From NCBI GenBank assembly GCA_022845895.1, contig AP025573.1, positions 2,266,501 to 2,330,500 on the forward strand: a stretch of 64,000 nt of DNA. Reading direction: 5' to 3'. The translations under genes were made by a program, and so were the position numbers. This DNA comes from Lachnospiraceae bacterium (GTDB lineage Bacteria > Bacillota > Clostridia > Lachnospirales > Lachnospiraceae). Shown piece by piece: positions 34,415 through 41,931 of the stretch. Position 1 is the stretch's first letter. Every line of letters begins with the position of its first letter. Below the pieces are notes generated by a model. That model was not told the DNA's origin, ran no database searches, and saw only the letters and a program-made list of their open reading frames with translations.

Positions 34415-36010
34415 TTATGATTTCTCAATCATCATAATAGAATATTTCATATGCATTCTATCCAATTCCTGAACAGAAAGCATAAGATTCACTTTACTGA
34501 AAAAAGGTAACCTATCTTCAATATCTCCTGTTTTCTCATCAATGATTGCATAAACAACTTCATATTCACTTGATTCTGGTTTTTTGTGATAATCAAATAC
34601 ATCTTCTCCAAATTTGCTTTTCACTTTATCCCAGACTTGTTTTCTAAACTCCTGGTCACTTGTAAAAGCTTGTGCCGAAACTCTTCCTTGAGCGAATAAA
34701 TGACTAAGTTGTGATGATCTACATTTGTTTTTTACATGCACAAACTGCTTATCCCTTGTAAATATATCACATGCTTCAATATGTTTAGGACCATTCAATA
34801 CAGACACAAGCCTTTTATCCATCAAATAATAATCTTGCTGCTTAGCAACTTCTAAGTTATATTCCCCTTCATTCATCCCCTTGGGACATTTAGGCAAACT
34901 TAAATTCGAAATTGGAATGCTAGAAATAAACTCTGTCACTCTAGAATAAAAAGAATTATTGACTTCGTACCAAGTACCTGCATTCAAAATATATGTTTTA
35001 TCATCATAATACATTTGCGCAATAAGCGCTGAATATACATTACAAATAGCAAATGGATTTTCTCCATTATTCATCCCATATAATTTATCCCTTTTAAGTT
35101 TCTTAAATAAATTACTGTTATCATTAATGGAATCAAAATATTCAACGTAATTAATTTCCATTGAATACACATTTGCATCAGTAGTATCTTTTCTTATTCC
35201 TGAAAAACAAAAACCTAAAAGGTCATTCCAATTCACTGTGTCAGGTGATGCTATTTGAATTTTAGAATAATCTTTCTTTTTTATAATCTCTGATAATGCA
35301 AAGTCCAGTTCTTCCCTTAATACAGAATCCTTTATGGCACGAACATTATCAATCCAATCAAAGCCCTTATCTTTATATGTATTGCTATTATACGCATTCA
35401 AATATGATTCTAATTTGATTTTCAATTCATCAGCATCCATACAAACTGATACAACAAATGAGTCTTTTCCACTAACTGTTTTTCCTATATCCTCATTCTG
35501 TGGAATACCCGTAACAGCCATCATTATATCATTCGTGACATTTAAGCCAAATTCCTCTTGACTGGTACTATGACTGCTCTGTCTTTGTGTATTAACAACC
35601 ATATCTTCAATTGTTGCAGCATTTACACTTCTTATTTTCTCTGGACTTATAACATTTAATGCAGTTTTGAAACCAAAATTCTTCTCAATAGCTTCTTCTT
35701 TTAAAAATGCTCTCCCATATCCAAAAGATAATGCTAGGATTCTTTCTTGTAGTTTAACCAACATTAGCGCTTTATTAGATGTATTATCATCCAATTCGAT
35801 ATCTTCACTGGAATATTTTTGTAGAAATTCTTTCCATCTAGGAGGTTTATTACTACTATTTGCAATACAAATAACACCATCAAGATTATATTCATCTTTT
35901 AATGTCATCATTTTAATAGCACTCCTGTTTTTCAGACAACTATTATAATCTTTTATGTAGTCTTTCATTAAAAATATTGTTAAATTTTGTGTCTTCGCTT
36001 CATCTAACAT
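34415..36010 (-). CDS. TIGR04141-type sporadically distributed protein
   Basis: A 531-residue protein that I recognise as the sporadically distributed TIGR04141 (DUF6119) family: it begins MLDEAKTQNLTIFLMKDYIK. It has the conserved block LALSFGYGRAFLKEEAIEKN, then FGFKTALNVISPEKIRSVNA, and AFTSDQEFRKQVWDKV near the C terminus. KHIEACDIFTRDKQFVHVKN is a nuclease-like D-x(n)-E/H-x-K stretch. Biochemical function is unknown; the patchy distribution suits defence cargo. It is last in the element's minus-strand operon, 50 bp after the RES gene. A run of 13 G (coding strand) lies 14 nt before its ATG. An upstream ATG at 36041 would be in frame only if that run changed by one base. GC is far below the chromosome. 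Confidence 0.75.
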   Translation of the reverse strand: MLDEAKTQNLTIFLMKDYIKDYNSCLKNRSAIKMMTLKDEYNLDGVICIANSSNKPPRWKEFLQKYSSEDIELDDNTSNKALMLVKLQERILALSFGYGRAFLKEEAIEKNFGFKTALNVISPEKIRSVNAATIEDMVVNTQRQSSHSTSQEEFGLNVTNDIMMAVTGIPQNEDIGKTVSGKDSFVVSVCMDADELKIKLESYLNAYNSNTYKDKGFDWIDNVRAIKDSVLREELDFALSEIIKKKDYSKIQIASPDTVNWNDLLGFCFSGIRKDTTDANVYSMEINYVEYFDSINDNSNLFKKLKRDKLYGMNNGENPFAICNVYSALIAQMYYDDKTYILNAGTWYEVNNSFYSRVTEFISSIPISNLSLPKCPKGMNEGEYNLEVAKQQDYYLMDKRLVSVLNGPKHIEACDIFTRDKQFVHVKNKCRSSQLSHLFAQGRVSAQAFTSDQEFRKQVWDKVKSKFGEDVFDYHKKPESSEYEVVYAIIDEKTGDIEDRLPFFSKVNLMLSVQELDRMHMKYSIMMIEKS

Positions 36011-36024
36011 ATTGTTTTCCTCTA

Positions 36025-36037
36025 CCCCCCCCCCCCC
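36025..36037 (-). repeat. Homopolymer of 13 G (coding strand) before a start codon
   Basis: Thirteen C on the plus strand, 13 G in the mRNA, lie between the RES gene stop (36061) and the ATG of the TIGR04141-type gene (36010), directly next to its AGAGG ribosome site. ATG at 36041-36039 precedes the tract. With 13 G that frame closes at once; with 12 G it reads into the main frame. This is the layout of a slippage-prone contingency locus, in DNA that otherwise has few G runs. Confidence 0.7.
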
Positions 36038-36060
36038 TCATTTAATCTTTTGTATGATAT

Positions 36061-37155
36061 CTAGTAATCTATTTTTCGTTTATGATATGCTATGTCATTG
36101 ATTCTATATGTACACGCATCTACGCACTCAAACAAAGAAGGCTCAAATATTGCAGTATTATTTCCACCAGCATTCATTACGCTATTATACTCTACCCCTG
36201 CATATTCTGTTTCACCATTATACTTTATACTCTTTATGAAATCAGATATATATTGTGTTGGTAAATAGTCCAGCGTACTATCGCTTCTACGCAACGTTTT
36301 ACCTAGTTCTTCATTTATTTTCATTAAATGTTCCTTATTTATAGCGTGCTCCATAAAATCCAATTCGCCTACAAACGGATTTATTTTATTTATACGCTTC
36401 AAATCTACCACTACTATATCTTTTTTCAGTTCGAAAGTACCTACAGAAACATAGTCAAAAGCACTAGCTCTTACCTCATGGATTGTAGTTTCAACACTAT
36501 CGCTTAAATATAAGCAACTAATTCCTAATGCATTTACACGCCCTTCTGATGCCTTGCTAGAAGGAGGTGCGCCCATTTCCGAAGGTAGAAGTCCCTTTTC
36601 CGAAGATATTCTACTCCTATAAAAACGACTTCCTTTTTTGTACGTTTTTCTAATATAAGAACAAAATTTTTCCAGTATTTCTAAATTAATATAGTTGGTG
36701 TGAAAACGGTTTTGATTCTTCAATGCATCTACAAAAGCATTCCATGTATGTGTCTTTAATAGAGAGTGCCCATTTAAGTATTCTTCATCATATAATTGTT
36801 CTAAACCTATAGGCTGATCAAATAACTCTGGCATATGTTGATACTTCTCTTTACAAATACTTGTTATTATCTTATAAATATCAGCTTCAGAGGTACTTTT
36901 GAAAATATTCCAATTTTTCAACAATTCGCTTTTAATTAGTTTCATCTCTGCCCGTGGAAAATAATCTGGTAATAATCTACTAGGTGTAAAAATACTTACA
37001 AATTCATCAAATAACCCACTTAAATCATCAAATCTATCCGTATCATATGTATATACATTTTTGCTCTTACAAATTTGGCATTCTCCCAGTACATCATAAT
37101 TACGGATGATAGAGATAATCTCTTCATCACAAAAACATCTTTCGCAAAAAATCAT
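36061..37155 (-). CDS. RES-domain protein with zinc-knuckle/HEPN-like N terminus
   Basis: A 364-residue protein. The N terminus has CxxC pairs (C4, C7, C26, C29; MIFCERCFCDEE and GECQICKSK), probably one zinc site, followed by a helical HEPN-like region. The C-terminal half is a RES domain. It shows RFYRSR, SCLYLSDSVETTIHEVRASA and the GVEYNSVMNAGGNNTAIFEP end, which would supply the Arg-Glu-Ser triad of the fold. RES toxins such as MbcT and Xre-RES toxins deplete NAD+ by phosphorolysis or related chemistry. This gene is 2 bp from the sce7725-type gene and 50 bp before the TIGR04141-type gene, in an operon. NAD+ loss as an abortive response to phage is a reasonable inference, not shown. Confidence 0.78.
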   Translation of the reverse strand: MIFCERCFCDEEIISIIRNYDVLGECQICKSKNVYTYDTDRFDDLSGLFDEFVSIFTPSRLLPDYFPRAEMKLIKSELLKNWNIFKSTSEADIYKIITSICKEKYQHMPELFDQPIGLEQLYDEEYLNGHSLLKTHTWNAFVDALKNQNRFHTNYINLEILEKFCSYIRKTYKKGSRFYRSRISSEKGLLPSEMGAPPSSKASEGRVNALGISCLYLSDSVETTIHEVRASAFDYVSVGTFELKKDIVVVDLKRINKINPFVGELDFMEHAINKEHLMKINEELGKTLRRSDSTLDYLPTQYISDFIKSIKYNGETEYAGVEYNSVMNAGGNNTAIFEPSLFECVDACTYRINDIAYHKRKIDY

Positions 37156-37157
37156 AC

Positions 37158-38087
37158 CTATTCCTCGTCTAAAAATCTACTAATTAATTCAATATGATGC
37201 ATGATGGATAGTTTTTTCACAGTTCCCAATCCCGGATAAGCCTCACGATAATACAAATCCTCAAATTCTTTTATAGCTTTTGTATCTAACTTTTGAACCT
37301 TATTCCAATTGACCAATTTTTCTACTGCTTCTTTGAATTTTCCGGCCGGGTCTTTTATATCGTCATTTGTATCTGAAACAAAATGTTTAAGACGTAAACT
37401 TTTATCATCTGCAAAATATACAATATGTATGGCAACAGCATATGGAGCAAATCCCGAGTCACTATACTCATCCCCTACTACCGAATAGTCAGCAAAACCA
37501 ACATATCCATCGTCTAGGTAAAATAAATGATCTTCCGAGAATGGTTCATCTACTTTTTGGGCATAATCAATATTACGAGCCATTTTAGTAAATTTATCAT
37601 CAAGCATAACTCGATTTTGACGGATTTTTCGGCGAAACCCGCTTTCATCTGGAATTAAATTAAATTTGCTACCCATTCCTTCGAATTCAGTAGCATATAA
37701 AGAAATTGAATCTTTATCGTTACAAATAGTCATCATCCTATCACTATATTTGGCAATAAAATTTTCCATTTCATTTCGAGAATTTAAACTTAATCGAAAT
37801 ACATACAACAAGGAATTATTTGCAGATATCTCATTATTAAAAGCTTCTACCAAGTTTTTATTTTTTTCATCATCAAGGTCGGAATCAAATGTACCCACTA
37901 AAGGATTATTTATAAGCGCCAACAGATGCCCTTTACTTCCATATATACTAATCGTTTTACATAATGTAGATGAGAGTTTTACTGGTTCTATAATCGGAAT
38001 AATACTTTTACTTAATAAACCTTCTTCACACAGTTCTCTGAGTGCTATCAGCTCAAACTGTCTACCTCTTAATATAGGAAAATACAT
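37158..38087 (-). CDS. sce7725-type protein (beta family)
   Basis: A 309-residue protein that starts MYFPILRGRQFELIALRELC, the typical opening I recall for the sce7725 family (beta protein-like fold, function unknown). Further landmarks are SIIPIIEPVKLSSTLCKTIS, the YLDDGYVGFADYSVVGDEYS block and GLGTVKKLSIMHHIELISRF near the end. It is found paired with sce7726 proteins in patchy, island-like loci. Here the ATG shares one base with the sce7726-type gene's stop, so the pair is translationally coupled. AT-rich. Likely a partner or sensor of the nuclease-like sce7726 protein; that is inference. Confidence 0.75.
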   Translation of the reverse strand: MYFPILRGRQFELIALRELCEEGLLSKSIIPIIEPVKLSSTLCKTISIYGSKGHLLALINNPLVGTFDSDLDDEKNKNLVEAFNNEISANNSLLYVFRLSLNSRNEMENFIAKYSDRMMTICNDKDSISLYATEFEGMGSKFNLIPDESGFRRKIRQNRVMLDDKFTKMARNIDYAQKVDEPFSEDHLFYLDDGYVGFADYSVVGDEYSDSGFAPYAVAIHIVYFADDKSLRLKHFVSDTNDDIKDPAGKFKEAVEKLVNWNKVQKLDTKAIKEFEDLYYREAYPGLGTVKKLSIMHHIELISRFLDEE

Positions 38088-38947
38088 CAGACACCTCCAT
38101 ATTGTTTATCTAAAAAATTGTTAAGTTTTAGATATTCATTTTCTTTTAAGTCCATAAAATATGATAAGAACTTTAGTTCATAAGGTATTTTTTGAAACAA
38201 CTCTTTTGCTATATGATTTCTTTTTTTCAGTTCCTTCATAAACATAGCGTACATCTTCTCACTATTTATTTTTAAAAACATTTCTTTGCATGCGCTGTAA
38301 TATTGAAATTGAGATACTTGTGGAAGAATACCAAATGCATCTAAAATAATATTTTCATATTCGACTTTTCTTAATATTTTAAAAATTATTTCTTTATCTA
38401 TATCATTATCATATTTTTCCGGTTTTTTTATTGTACTCAAACAACCGTTTTGCTTCAAAACATATATTCCAACAGGCTTTCCAAGCAATTCAATTTTCTT
38501 CTCTAATGCTTTTACTTGTTCCATACATGTTACTACAGCCACATAATCAAATGCTTTATAATAATCATCAACTTGACTGTTCAGCCTGTCAAAATTATCC
38601 AATTCGGTTTTAATCTCATAAACTACTGCTTTACCATTTATTAATACAAAGTCTGCTTTTGATTTTGCAACTGGAATTTCCGTAAGTGCGGTAGTCGTAT
38701 TAACACTATGGACTCCTAAAAGTAATTTGTTTAATAACGTATTTTTATAAAAATATTCGTTTCTATAATTTGCTCCAAGTTTACAATATATCTCACTTAT
38801 TAATTCAGAATTACTCTTATTTATATCTGAGTCAATATACCTTCTGATAACTGATGTATATGTTTTATCATTTTCTTTGTCAATCAAATGGCGAAAAGTA
38901 TTTCTAGAAAAAAAACGATTTAATATCATAAAATTATTCGAACTCAT
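38087..38947 (-). CDS. sce7726-type PD-(D/E)XK nuclease-like protein
   Basis: A 286-residue protein of what I take to be the sce7726 family. The core reads TEIPVAKSKADFVLINGKAV then VYEIKTELDNFDRL, giving D99-x11-E111-I-K113, the classic D-(n)-ExK catalytic signature of the PD-(D/E)XK nuclease fold. The preceding LLNKLLLGVHSVNTTTAL block and following YYKAFDYVAVVTC fit the family. The C-terminal half is helical. It is second in the element operon, 55 bp after the HTH gene, and overlaps the sce7725-type gene. It probably cuts nucleic acid, but the target and trigger are unknown. Confidence 0.78.
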   Translation of the reverse strand: MSSNNFMILNRFFSRNTFRHLIDKENDKTYTSVIRRYIDSDINKSNSELISEIYCKLGANYRNEYFYKNTLLNKLLLGVHSVNTTTALTEIPVAKSKADFVLINGKAVVYEIKTELDNFDRLNSQVDDYYKAFDYVAVVTCMEQVKALEKKIELLGKPVGIYVLKQNGCLSTIKKPEKYDNDIDKEIIFKILRKVEYENIILDAFGILPQVSQFQYYSACKEMFLKINSEKMYAMFMKELKKRNHIAKELFQKIPYELKFLSYFMDLKENEYLKLNNFLDKQYGGV

Positions 38948-39002
38948 TACTTTTCACCTCCATCTAAATCAATCAATATTAAAATTGCTATCTCTTTAAA
39001 TA

Positions 39003-39257
39003 TTACAATATTCCTATATCCTCAAAAAAATCAGCAAAATCAACCTTAAATATCTTTTGCAATACCACTAAATCCGTAACCTTTATATTTCGTTCACCAA
39101 GTTCTATCTTAGCGTAAGTAGACCTAGACATATTGCTTCCCATCAATTGCATTTTTGCTGCTAATTCATATTGCGACAGTCCACTAGCTTTTCTTAGTTT
39201 TAGTAAATTCTTACCGAAATTTGCATCCTGCAAAATCATTGTCATATTGCCCTCCAT
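39003..39257 (-). CDS. Small XRE-type HTH regulator of the element
   Basis: An 84-residue Cro/C1-type repressor consisting of little more than the helix-turn-helix (NLLKLRKASGLSQYELAAKM, then MSRSTYAKIELGERNIKVTD) and a short tail ending FADFFEDIGIL. ATGGAGGGCAAT precedes an internal ATG (MTMILQDANFGKNLL), which may be the true start. It leads the five-gene minus-strand operon and is divergent from the integrase remnant. A TATAAT box lies at 39293-39288 on its strand. It probably autoregulates the cargo operon, as such repressors do in toxin-antitoxin and defence loci. Confidence 0.8.
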   Translation of the reverse strand: MEGNMTMILQDANFGKNLLKLRKASGLSQYELAAKMQLMGSNMSRSTYAKIELGERNIKVTDLVVLQKIFKVDFADFFEDIGIL

Positions 39258-39345
39258 CTTAGTTCCTGATTAGGCACATTTTTCTTGATTATACTTCAAC
39301 ACTCATGCTATAACGGTACACAAACAGGAACCAAAGGAGGAAAAC

Positions 39346-39441
39346 TTGAAAAAACAAGAATTTAAGACTCATTTGAAACGAAAGATTTATGAATTACGTC
39401 AGTATACCTTACGCAAACTCTTTAAAAATGATTCAGATTAA
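39346..39441 (+). CDS. Short basic peptide frame, 31 aa (TTG start)
   Basis: A TTG at 39346 is preceded by a strong AAAGGAGGAAAAC. The 31-residue product (KKQEFKTHLKRKIYELRQYT then LRKLFKNDSD) is highly basic. It is the first plus-strand frame after the divergent promoter of the element, in the position where excisionase or small DNA-binding genes sit in integrative elements. It may also be a truncated N terminus. Without homologues its status is uncertain. Confidence 0.4.
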   Translation: MKKQEFKTHLKRKIYELRQYTLRKLFKNDSD

Positions 39442-39738
39442 CAAGAATACTGCAAAGAAATGACTGCTACTGAAAGGGTATATAAAACACTAGATTTACC
39501 ACAGGAGCAACGAAAAATTATTAATAAATACATTTTCCTTAGCTGGTATGGTAAGTGCGGAATATTGAACATTCAGTTATTTAACCGGAATCCTTGATAG
39601 CAAAAAAATCACTGATTTGGTTAAGTTAAAAGAAATAGTCCCACGAGATAATTCATTATTCAGAACAGAAGGAATCGTTTAAAACATTATTCTAAAACGC
39701 TGTAACTACATTTCTTAAACTTCTGGCAATGCCTTTTT
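39442..39738 (+). other. Decayed AT-rich stretch of the element, no intact gene
   Basis: Short broken frames only. One reads EYCKEMTATERVYKTLDLPQ then EQRKIINKYIFLSWYGKCGI before stops. It looks like remains of one or two small element genes, possibly the front of the integrase. No RNA gene or strong hairpin is seen. Confidence 0.5.
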
Positions 39739-39905
39739 CTATGGCATTCAAGACATACCTTTATCACTAAAGCAAAATCTGTCAACATGGACGAGTATAT
39801 TTTGAAACTAATCATCGGACATACAATTACCGACATTACAGAAAAATATATACCAACTGCAAAATGGAACAGCTGCAGTCCGAAATAAAAAAAATCAAAA
39901 GATAA
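39739..39905 (+). pseudogene. C-terminal remnant of a tyrosine recombinase (integrase)
   Basis: The plus-strand frame LWHSRHTFITKAKSVNMDEY then ILKLIIGHTITDITEK matches the box II region of phage-type integrases (H-x-x-R-HTF ... L-x-GH-s-i-DiTek-YTHR). One codon is missing before the RH pair. A frameshift lies in the final segment, after which another frame continues MEQLQSEIKKIKR to a TAA at 39903-39905. So the catalytic R-H and H are recognisable but the gene is dead. It points toward the right att-like repeat, the usual place of int, and supports a site-specific origin of the element. Confidence 0.7.
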
Positions 39906-39967
39906 AGAGATGTACCAGTAAATACCGATACACCTCTAATATACTTTCTATCATAATTCTAATTTGT

Positions 39968-40007
39968 GAGTTGTTTATATGAGTTACTTGCGAGTTCTAT
40001 GTGAGTT
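39968..40007. repeat. GAGTT arm-type repeats beside the right att copy
   Basis: GAGTT begins at 39968, 39981, 39992 and 40003 (spacing 13, 11 and 11 bp). Direct repeats of about one helical turn between an integrase C terminus and the crossover site are typical arm-binding sites of tyrosine integrases. A related GTGAGTTGT and a CTCACGACA also occur at about 34330-34390 beside the left repeat. Confidence 0.5.
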
Positions 40008-40072
40008 ACACACCGATTCTCACGACATTTCAACACATTTCACAAAGTCTATACTCCTTATAAGAACTGGAT

Positions 40073-40109
40073 TTCTTAGAACTTTCCTGCTTTTGCGCTC
40101 TCTTCAATC
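40073..40109. repeat. Right att-like repeat at 3' end of the GGGtGRT gene
   Basis: Matches 34262-34298 at 34 of 37 positions. It overlaps the last 11 codons and stop of the intact GGGtGRT gene, so insertion here reconstitutes the coding end, a common strategy of integrative elements. Confidence 0.75.
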
Positions 40110-41086
40110 CCTACCGCAACGGCTACTGTCATTCCGACCATAGGATTGTTGCCTGCCCCGATAAGCCCCATCATCTCTACGTGGGCCGGTACGGAAGAAG
40201 ATCCTGCAAACTGTGCGTCAGAATGCATTCTGCCAAGCGTATCTGTCATACCGTAAGAAGCCGGGCCGGCAGCCATGTTATCCGGATGAAGCGTACGTCC
40301 TGTACCGCCGCCGGATGCGACTGAGAAGTATTTCTTGCCCTGCTCGATACATTCTTTCTTATATGTACCTGCAACCGGGTGCTGGAAGCGTGTCGGGTTT
40401 GTAGAGTTGCCTGTGATAGATACGTCAACACCCTCTTTGTGCATGATTGCGACACCTTCCCGCACGTCATTGGCTCCGTAGCAGTTCACTTTGGAACGAA
40501 GTCCGTCAGAATATGCAATCCTCTGTACTTCTTTCAGCTCACCTGTGCTGTAGTCATAATCGGTCTGCACATATGTAAATCCGTTGATTCTGGAGATAAT
40601 CTTAGCCGCGTCTTTTCCAAGTCCGTTCAAGATGACACGAAGCGGTTTCTGGCGGACCTTGTTCGCCTTCTCAGCGATACCGATGGCTCCTTCTGCAGCT
40701 GCAAATGATTCATGGCCTGCAAGGAATGCGAAGCAGTCCGTGTCTTCTTCCAGGAGCATCTTTCCTAAGTTGCCGTGCCCGAGTCCAACCTTACGCTGGT
40801 CAGCAACCGAACCTGGGATACAGAATGCCTGAAGCCCCTCTCCGATTGCCGCAGCCGCCTCTGCAGCTGTCTTGCAGCCTTTCTTGATTGCGATTGCTGC
40901 ACCTGTGATATACGCCCAGCACGCATTTTCAAAACAGATCGGCTGGATTCCCTTCACCTGGTTATATACATCAAGCCCGGCATCTTTTGTAATCTTTTCC
41001 GCTTCTTCAATTGAAGCAATGCCATAGCTGTTTAATACTTCATTGATTTTATCAATTCTTCTTTCATATGATTCAAATAAAGCCAT
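40076..41086 (-). CDS. GGGtGRT protein
   Basis: A 336-residue protein with the name-giving loop FSVASGGGTGRTLHPDNMAA (about residue 255). Other conserved segments are GLGHGNLGKMLLEEDTDCFA, MHKEGVDVSITGNSTNPTRF and MVGMTVAVAVGIEESAKAGKF at the end. The family is widespread in Clostridia, next to an iron-sulfur scaffold-like protein, as here (41144-41836). Its enzymatic role is not established. It may bind a phosphate or nucleotide through the glycine loop. Its final codons contain the right att-like repeat, so the gene was the integration target of the 34.3-40.1 kb element but remains intact. Confidence 0.88.
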   Translation of the reverse strand: MALFESYERRIDKINEVLNSYGIASIEEAEKITKDAGLDVYNQVKGIQPICFENACWAYITGAAIAIKKGCKTAAEAAAAIGEGLQAFCIPGSVADQRKVGLGHGNLGKMLLEEDTDCFAFLAGHESFAAAEGAIGIAEKANKVRQKPLRVILNGLGKDAAKIISRINGFTYVQTDYDYSTGELKEVQRIAYSDGLRSKVNCYGANDVREGVAIMHKEGVDVSITGNSTNPTRFQHPVAGTYKKECIEQGKKYFSVASGGGTGRTLHPDNMAAGPASYGMTDTLGRMHSDAQFAGSSSVPAHVEMMGLIGAGNNPMVGMTVAVAVGIEESAKAGKF

Positions 41087-41143
41087 TTACTTGTCCTCCT
41101 GATTTCATCTCTGTTACCTATATGTACTAGTGATAAGCGGTTA

Positions 41144-41836
41144 TCACTCCTTACGTGGGTCTATAATCTTGGCTGCTTCTGCTACTCGTCCATACTGGCC
41201 TTTTGCTTTTTCCCATGCATCGTTCGGGGTGTCGCCAGCTTTGATAAAGTCTGTAAGCTTGCCAAGGCTTACGAACTGGTAGCCGATAATCTCATCGTTG
41301 TCATCCAACGCGATTCCAGTTACATATCCTTCTGCCATTTCAAGGTAACGAGGACCTTTTGCCAATGTACCGTACATTGTGCCGACCTGGGAACGGAGTC
41401 CTTTTCCAAGGTCTTCAAGGCCTGCGCCGACTGGAAGTCCGTCCTCCGAGAAGGCGCTCTGTGTTCTTCCGTATACGATCTGCAGGAACAGTTCTCTCAT
41501 AGCTGTATTGATTGCATCACAGACAAGGTCCGTGTTCAACGCTTCTAAAATAGTCTTGCCCGGAAGGATTTCAGACGCCATAGCAGCGGAATGTGTCATT
41601 CCTGAACATCCGATAGTCTCTACGAGCGCTTCCTGGATAATGCCTTCCTTTACATTCAATGTCAGCTTGCATGTACCCTGCTGAGGAGCACACCAGCCTA
41701 CACCGTGTGTCAGACCAGAGATATCTTTCACTTCTTTTGCCTGTACCCATTTTGCTTCTTCCGGAATCGGAGCTGGTCCGTGATTTGCACCTTGAGCCAC
41801 TGGACACATCATTTCTACTTCATGTGAATAAATCAT
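41144..41836 (-). CDS. NifU/IscU-like iron-sulfur scaffold-type protein
   Basis: A 230-residue protein related to NifU/IscU N domains. Candidate cluster ligands are cysteines in GVGWCAPQQGTCKLTLN, VETIGCSGMTHSAAMASEIL and NTDLVCDAINTAMRE. The IGCSGMTHSAA block parallels the GC-SGA-ASSS block of scaffolds. The C-terminal part (YVTGIALDDNDEIIGYQFVS) is an extra domain seen in this clostridial group. It is always paired, in my experience, with the GGGtGRT protein, whose gene follows 57 bp later. AAAGGAGTTTTAAA precedes the ATG, and a good promoter (TTGACG-17 bp-GAAAAT) lies at 41891-41919. The function in cluster assembly is inferred by fold only. Confidence 0.82.
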   Translation of the reverse strand: MIYSHEVEMMCPVAQGANHGPAPIPEEAKWVQAKEVKDISGLTHGVGWCAPQQGTCKLTLNVKEGIIQEALVETIGCSGMTHSAAMASEILPGKTILEALNTDLVCDAINTAMRELFLQIVYGRTQSAFSEDGLPVGAGLEDLGKGLRSQVGTMYGTLAKGPRYLEMAEGYVTGIALDDNDEIIGYQFVSLGKLTDFIKAGDTPNDAWEKAKGQYGRVAEAAKIIDPRKE

Positions 41837-41890
41837 TTTAAAACTCCTTTCAAATATGCATCGTTATATCTTTAACACCACACTGGGTCT

Positions 41891-41919
41891 ATTTTCTCAT
41901 AATTTTCGACATTCGTCAA
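41891..41919 (-). promoter_or_regulatory. Promoter of the NifU-like/GGGtGRT operon
   Basis: On the minus strand TTGACG (41919-41914) and GAAAAT (41896-41891) are spaced by 17 bp, about 55 bp upstream of the scaffold-like gene. The -35 box is near consensus. Confidence 0.6.
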
Positions 41920-41931
41920 TTCACAAATTGC

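Noticed and set aside
39442-39905. Intact integrase read through stops
   Set aside because: Several stops, a missing codon before the R-H pair and a frameshift near the end show it is a remnant.
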